Part shown: positions 26,701 through 64,000 of the stretch, piece after piece
How the letters are laid out: every line of letters begins with the position of its first letter
Position numbering within the stretch: the first letter of the stretch is position 1
NCBI GenBank assembly: GCA_020086605.1
Contig: JACBWW010000041.1
Span: forward strand, 4,222,005-4,286,004
From: Lanius collurio
Lineage: Eukaryota > Chordata > Aves > Passeriformes > Laniidae
DNA length: 64,000 bases
Reading direction: 5' to 3'
Position numbers and translations under genes: made by a program
The notes under the pieces: model-generated
What the model saw: only the letters and a program-made list of their open reading frames with translations
The model's database searches: none
Told to the model about the DNA's origin: nothing

Positions 26701-27079
26701 ATGCAGTTGACTTACGGTGCAATACCACAGAGAATTTTTTTTTTTTAAAAAATATATTTAACATCATTATTCAAAGACTTTAGTATGAACATTACACATA
26801 TTTAGCCTTTGGCTGAAGGCTATACATTGAGACTTGTTAGAATGAAAATTTTGCTTTAAATTCTGATTTCTTTAGTGTTACTGTTGACAAGTGTTTGAGT
26901 TAGGGATTCCCAAGTGCAACTTTTAGGTATGAATATTTACAAGTATACAAAAGACCACATAGTTTTTAATACACCCACTATTCTTAATACAGAGTAAATA
27001 AGGATTTGTCTTGTGCCCATGGAATATTTCAATAGGTGGGTCTTGCTTTTTCCTCTTTTACAGTAAAAGGAAAGGTTTT

Positions 27080-28815
27080 ACTTTTCCTTAAGGAGTGTAT
27101 TTATTCCAAGATGGTTAGCATACATATATCACATAACATACAAGAGTTAAAATTAACTAGTTACAAAATAAGCAGTGGTATGTATATCTTCATATAACCT
27201 AAGAACAGAATCAGTATTTTACAAAGTACATATAAAAGTACTTCATATACAAAGAAAAATACAAATGTGCAAACACCATTGTCACAGGTGGAAATTTGTC
27301 AATTGAAAAAGGCTAGAAAAATCCTTCATATTTTTGTTTTGAAATTGCAAATGCATTAAAAACAGCTGCATTTCCTATTGTGTGTGGTGAGAAATCTGTG
27401 TTCCTTTCTGACAAAATACATTAGTTATAAAAAAACCCACAAAGTTTAATAACTGAAAAATCTTGTAAGTATAGTCAGTTTGGTTAGGCTGACATTAAAT
27501 TACAAGCAGAACGTCTGAAAAAATGAGAAAATAGTGAATCATATATACAGACCTTTTGTAATATTAGTGTGCTATTTAACATATTAACATTTCAAAGTAA
27601 AAACAATGGCTTAATTACCTACATATTCTACTCAATGTCCTCACTATTTGTAGACAGTAAAATTTCTACTAATTTGGGGCTATTAAAAATGTTTTGCCAG
27701 GATTTTAAGCAGAACAAACACAAGTTCATCAAAAGTAAAAATCTATAAACAGTCTTCCAATTAATGTGCAAAAAAATGTTTAAAAAGTATCAAATCACAA
27801 CACCTCAAACTTGATTATGTACATATTTAATACCTGTAAATGCTGTTAACTAGCTAGTTTTGTTTTGTTCTGCTATAAATAACTTACCTCTGTCCTGCAA
27901 AATGACTGCATTGTAAAGATTTCAGTGCAAGTGCTTGCTTCATTGTTTAGTGCATTATCATGTTCGTTATTCTTTATTTTACAGTGAGCAGAACAGCATA
28001 TAAATTAACACATACAACTCACACACAAGAGATCCTTCCTCTACTGAATTCCTACTTTGTTGTTTTCCATTGCTCCAGGACAGCATCAGCCAGTTTTCTT
28101 TCATTTATCCCACTGGAATTGCAAACAGAATCTAAAATAAAAGTCTTCAGGTAATCCCTAGAATCTGAAATTCCATAACAACATTGCAGAAGCACTCAGC
28201 AGAGCATGAGATTAGAGAATAACCTGCAAACTGAGAAGACACTTGAAAGTCTGGCATCAGGCAATTTCACTTTTTTGGTCTTTAAAAATATCAGCTGTCT
28301 ATAAACATTGGCAACCTGGTGTGTATGTCACTGGACTCACAAGCTTCATTAATTTATTTGTTTTTAGGAATTGTAGACATGTTCCCTCTTATTCATGACT
28401 AGCTTGGAAATAAGAATATTCTGCTTAAAAATCTAAATAAGTGGAAATACACTTCTTGCTGAAGGGAAAATCTCTACACTATCCTTTGGACAGGTTTCCT
28501 AACAGAATAGCTCTGAAATGAGAAAACCAGGATTAGATGATAGTGCAAATACAGCCCACTTTTATAGCTAGGAATTGTACTGAAGAATGAGGAAATTCAG
28601 GATAAATGGATTATTATTTTTCCAAGTCCTCACTGGAGAAAAAAAAAATAGCAGTTACAGTGGTTATAATTATTAAACAGAAAAGAACTTATTATGAACT
28701 TTTATGGCTGAAATGTAAGGAAGGCAGGTTGTGTGTCAGTAACATTCCAGAACTCAGTTTCTTCCAGGAAGAGGTGCTTTAAGCAGGACTTTATCATGGA
28801 ACATTTTCCTCCTTT
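27080..28815 (-). other. SBF2: SBF2 3' UTR (left end inferred)
   Basis: AT-rich sequence directly after the stop codon with no further coding sign. Poly(A) signals AATAAA on the minus strand lie at 28353-28358, 27973-27978 and 27100-27105. The last would give a UTR of about 1.7 kb, close to what I remember for mammalian SBF2, but the sequence alone does not prove which site is used. Two Pumilio-type motifs (TGTANATA) occur in it, at 27816-27823 and 27542-27549. Confidence 0.5.
27100..27105 (-). terminator. SBF2: Candidate distal poly(A) signal of SBF2
   Basis: AATAAA on the minus strand. It is the leftmost canonical hexamer before the sequence becomes featureless. No clear GU-rich downstream element is visible, so usage is uncertain. 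Proximal alternatives are 27973-27978 and 28353-28358. Confidence 0.4.
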
Positions 28816-62759
<33,944 letters not shown>

Positions 62760-64000
62760 CTGCATGGACAAGAAGGGGAAGGGGAAAAAAAAAAATAAGT
62801 GAACAATTAAAAATTGCTTTCAAAACGCTCAGCAGCAATGAAAAAAAAAAATAAATCCAGAAATTACAAGGTGAAAATAGAAATTAATGAAAATACACCT
62901 CAACTGTTGGAATAACTTTTTTTATTTAAGCAATTTTTAGTCCAAGCCTAGCAAATACATTAATTTAAGTAAACTGCGTTTTCAATAGAAAGTGAATTAT
63001 GAAAAATTTGTAAGAGTATCACTACTAATCACTTTCCATTTAAGATTACATTTTATTTTGTAGTATTTTTTTTCTTCTTAGCACATCTCTTATCTGTCAC
63101 TCTAACGAGGCCGTATTTTTCAGCATGACAGAAAACATCATTTTGAGGTATGCAAACGATGCAGTAGATTTGACAACTGTATATGAAACATGAGAATTGA
63201 AAGGAAAGCATGTTAGATTGCCTAAAGTATCACAATGAGAACAATAGTTTCTGGTTTACAAAAAAATACATTTAACTTTTACAGTCAGATTCTTTGAAAA
63301 AGTGTGCTTGAAACTGGATTTTTTCATTCTTTTTAAAACACTGCAATACACTTAGAGATTAGGAAATTCACTGATATAATAGCTTTAAAGATAGAAAACA
63401 CAACAAGATGGTACTTGTGTTCATGTTAGCAAAAGAAGGATTCAAGCAGTATGAAATATGATTTTCTATCTTCTCCAAAAAATAAAAAATCAACTTAAGT
63501 GCCAATTTCATATGTTAAGAAGAAACTAAGATGGGGAACAGGAAACACTGCTTGCTAAATAACTTTTATTCCCTCTAAAATATACACTGTTTCTGCAAAT
63601 TCAGCTCTTGGACATTTATTGAACTGCCCTCAGACAAAATAAAAATATATGGTATTTACAGGCTACACAGTAACCACATTAATACAGCAGTAGGTAAGTA
63701 TTTATATCCTGAGATTTGTAATTCATTAAGCTATTAATTATATTTCCAAAAAAACCCTAGAGAGTGTTAAAAACGTGTGGGTTCAGGAGAGGAAAGAGTT
63801 GTCTGCATAATGTTCAAAGCATAATGAAAACAGACAGATTCCATGCCTTCATCTGCACTGTATTCCACGGTGACTAAATACAACCAGTACTCTAGACAAG
63901 TCAGAAAATAAGAAAGGATCTAGTATTTTTCTTCTGTGCCCTTCTTCCTGGTAATTCCATTGTCCATAATGAAAGCAATGACCAGCCCAAACTGGCTCTA
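62760..64000 (-). other. SBF2: SBF2 intron reaching the window edge
   Basis: AT-rich sequence upstream of exon a. I looked on the minus strand for the preceding SBF2 exon, which must end with two bases of a codon, and did not find one before 64000. Confidence 0.55.

Noticed and set aside
26803..26822. 7-bp hairpin (TAGCCTT / AAGGCTA) considered as a UTR or transcription-end structure.
   Set aside because: The stem is short, and in vertebrates transcript ends are not set by such hairpins.

Overview
This is vertebrate nuclear DNA, almost certainly from a bird. Short coding exons with GT-AG splice sites lie far apart, there are no operons, the DNA is mostly AT-rich, and the recognisable interspersed repeats are CR1-type LINE pieces typical of birds. 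The species cannot be named from the sequence.

Right part (about 27.1-64 kb, minus strand): the 3' portion of one gene, SBF2 (MTMR13, myotubularin-related protein 13). I reconstructed 15 consecutive coding exons between 62759 and the stop codon at 28816-28818. Every reading phase matches across the 14 junctions and all introns are GT-AG. Together they give 743 residues, roughly the C-terminal two fifths of a protein that is usually about 1,850 residues. In order they hold the myotubularin phosphatase-like domain, including its degenerate P-loop, a linker with a probable helical stretch, and the C-terminal PH domain ending in CISDA. The upstream exons (DENN, GRAM and the start of the phosphatase-like domain) lie beyond the right edge. 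The 3' UTR probably runs leftwards to a poly(A) signal near 27.1 kb; its end is inferred.

Left part (1 to about 27 kb): mostly intergenic, with no gene I can identify. It holds one good CR1 3' end (15887-16269), a short CR1 piece (13456-13500), a near-perfect 49-bp inverted repeat with a 10-base loop (3051-3158), a strong G-quadruplex motif (13927-13948), a CTCF-like site (about 2802-2818), a motif-dense stretch at 16.59-17.05 kb, and a possible orphan coiled-coil exon near 9.1 kb. In mammals the gene facing the 3' end of SBF2 is SWAP70; I did not find its terminal exon here.

The SBF2 introns hold a four-copy 84-bp minisatellite (41931-42259), a perfect 28-bp tandem duplication (36364-36419), smaller hairpins and duplications, and AT-rich or pyrimidine-rich low-complexity tracts. 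I saw no tRNA, rRNA, CRISPR array or intact mobile element. No clearly new multi-gene system is visible. The items most worth follow-up are the 3.1-kb hairpin, the 84-bp array with its reading frame, and the 9.1-kb candidate exons.
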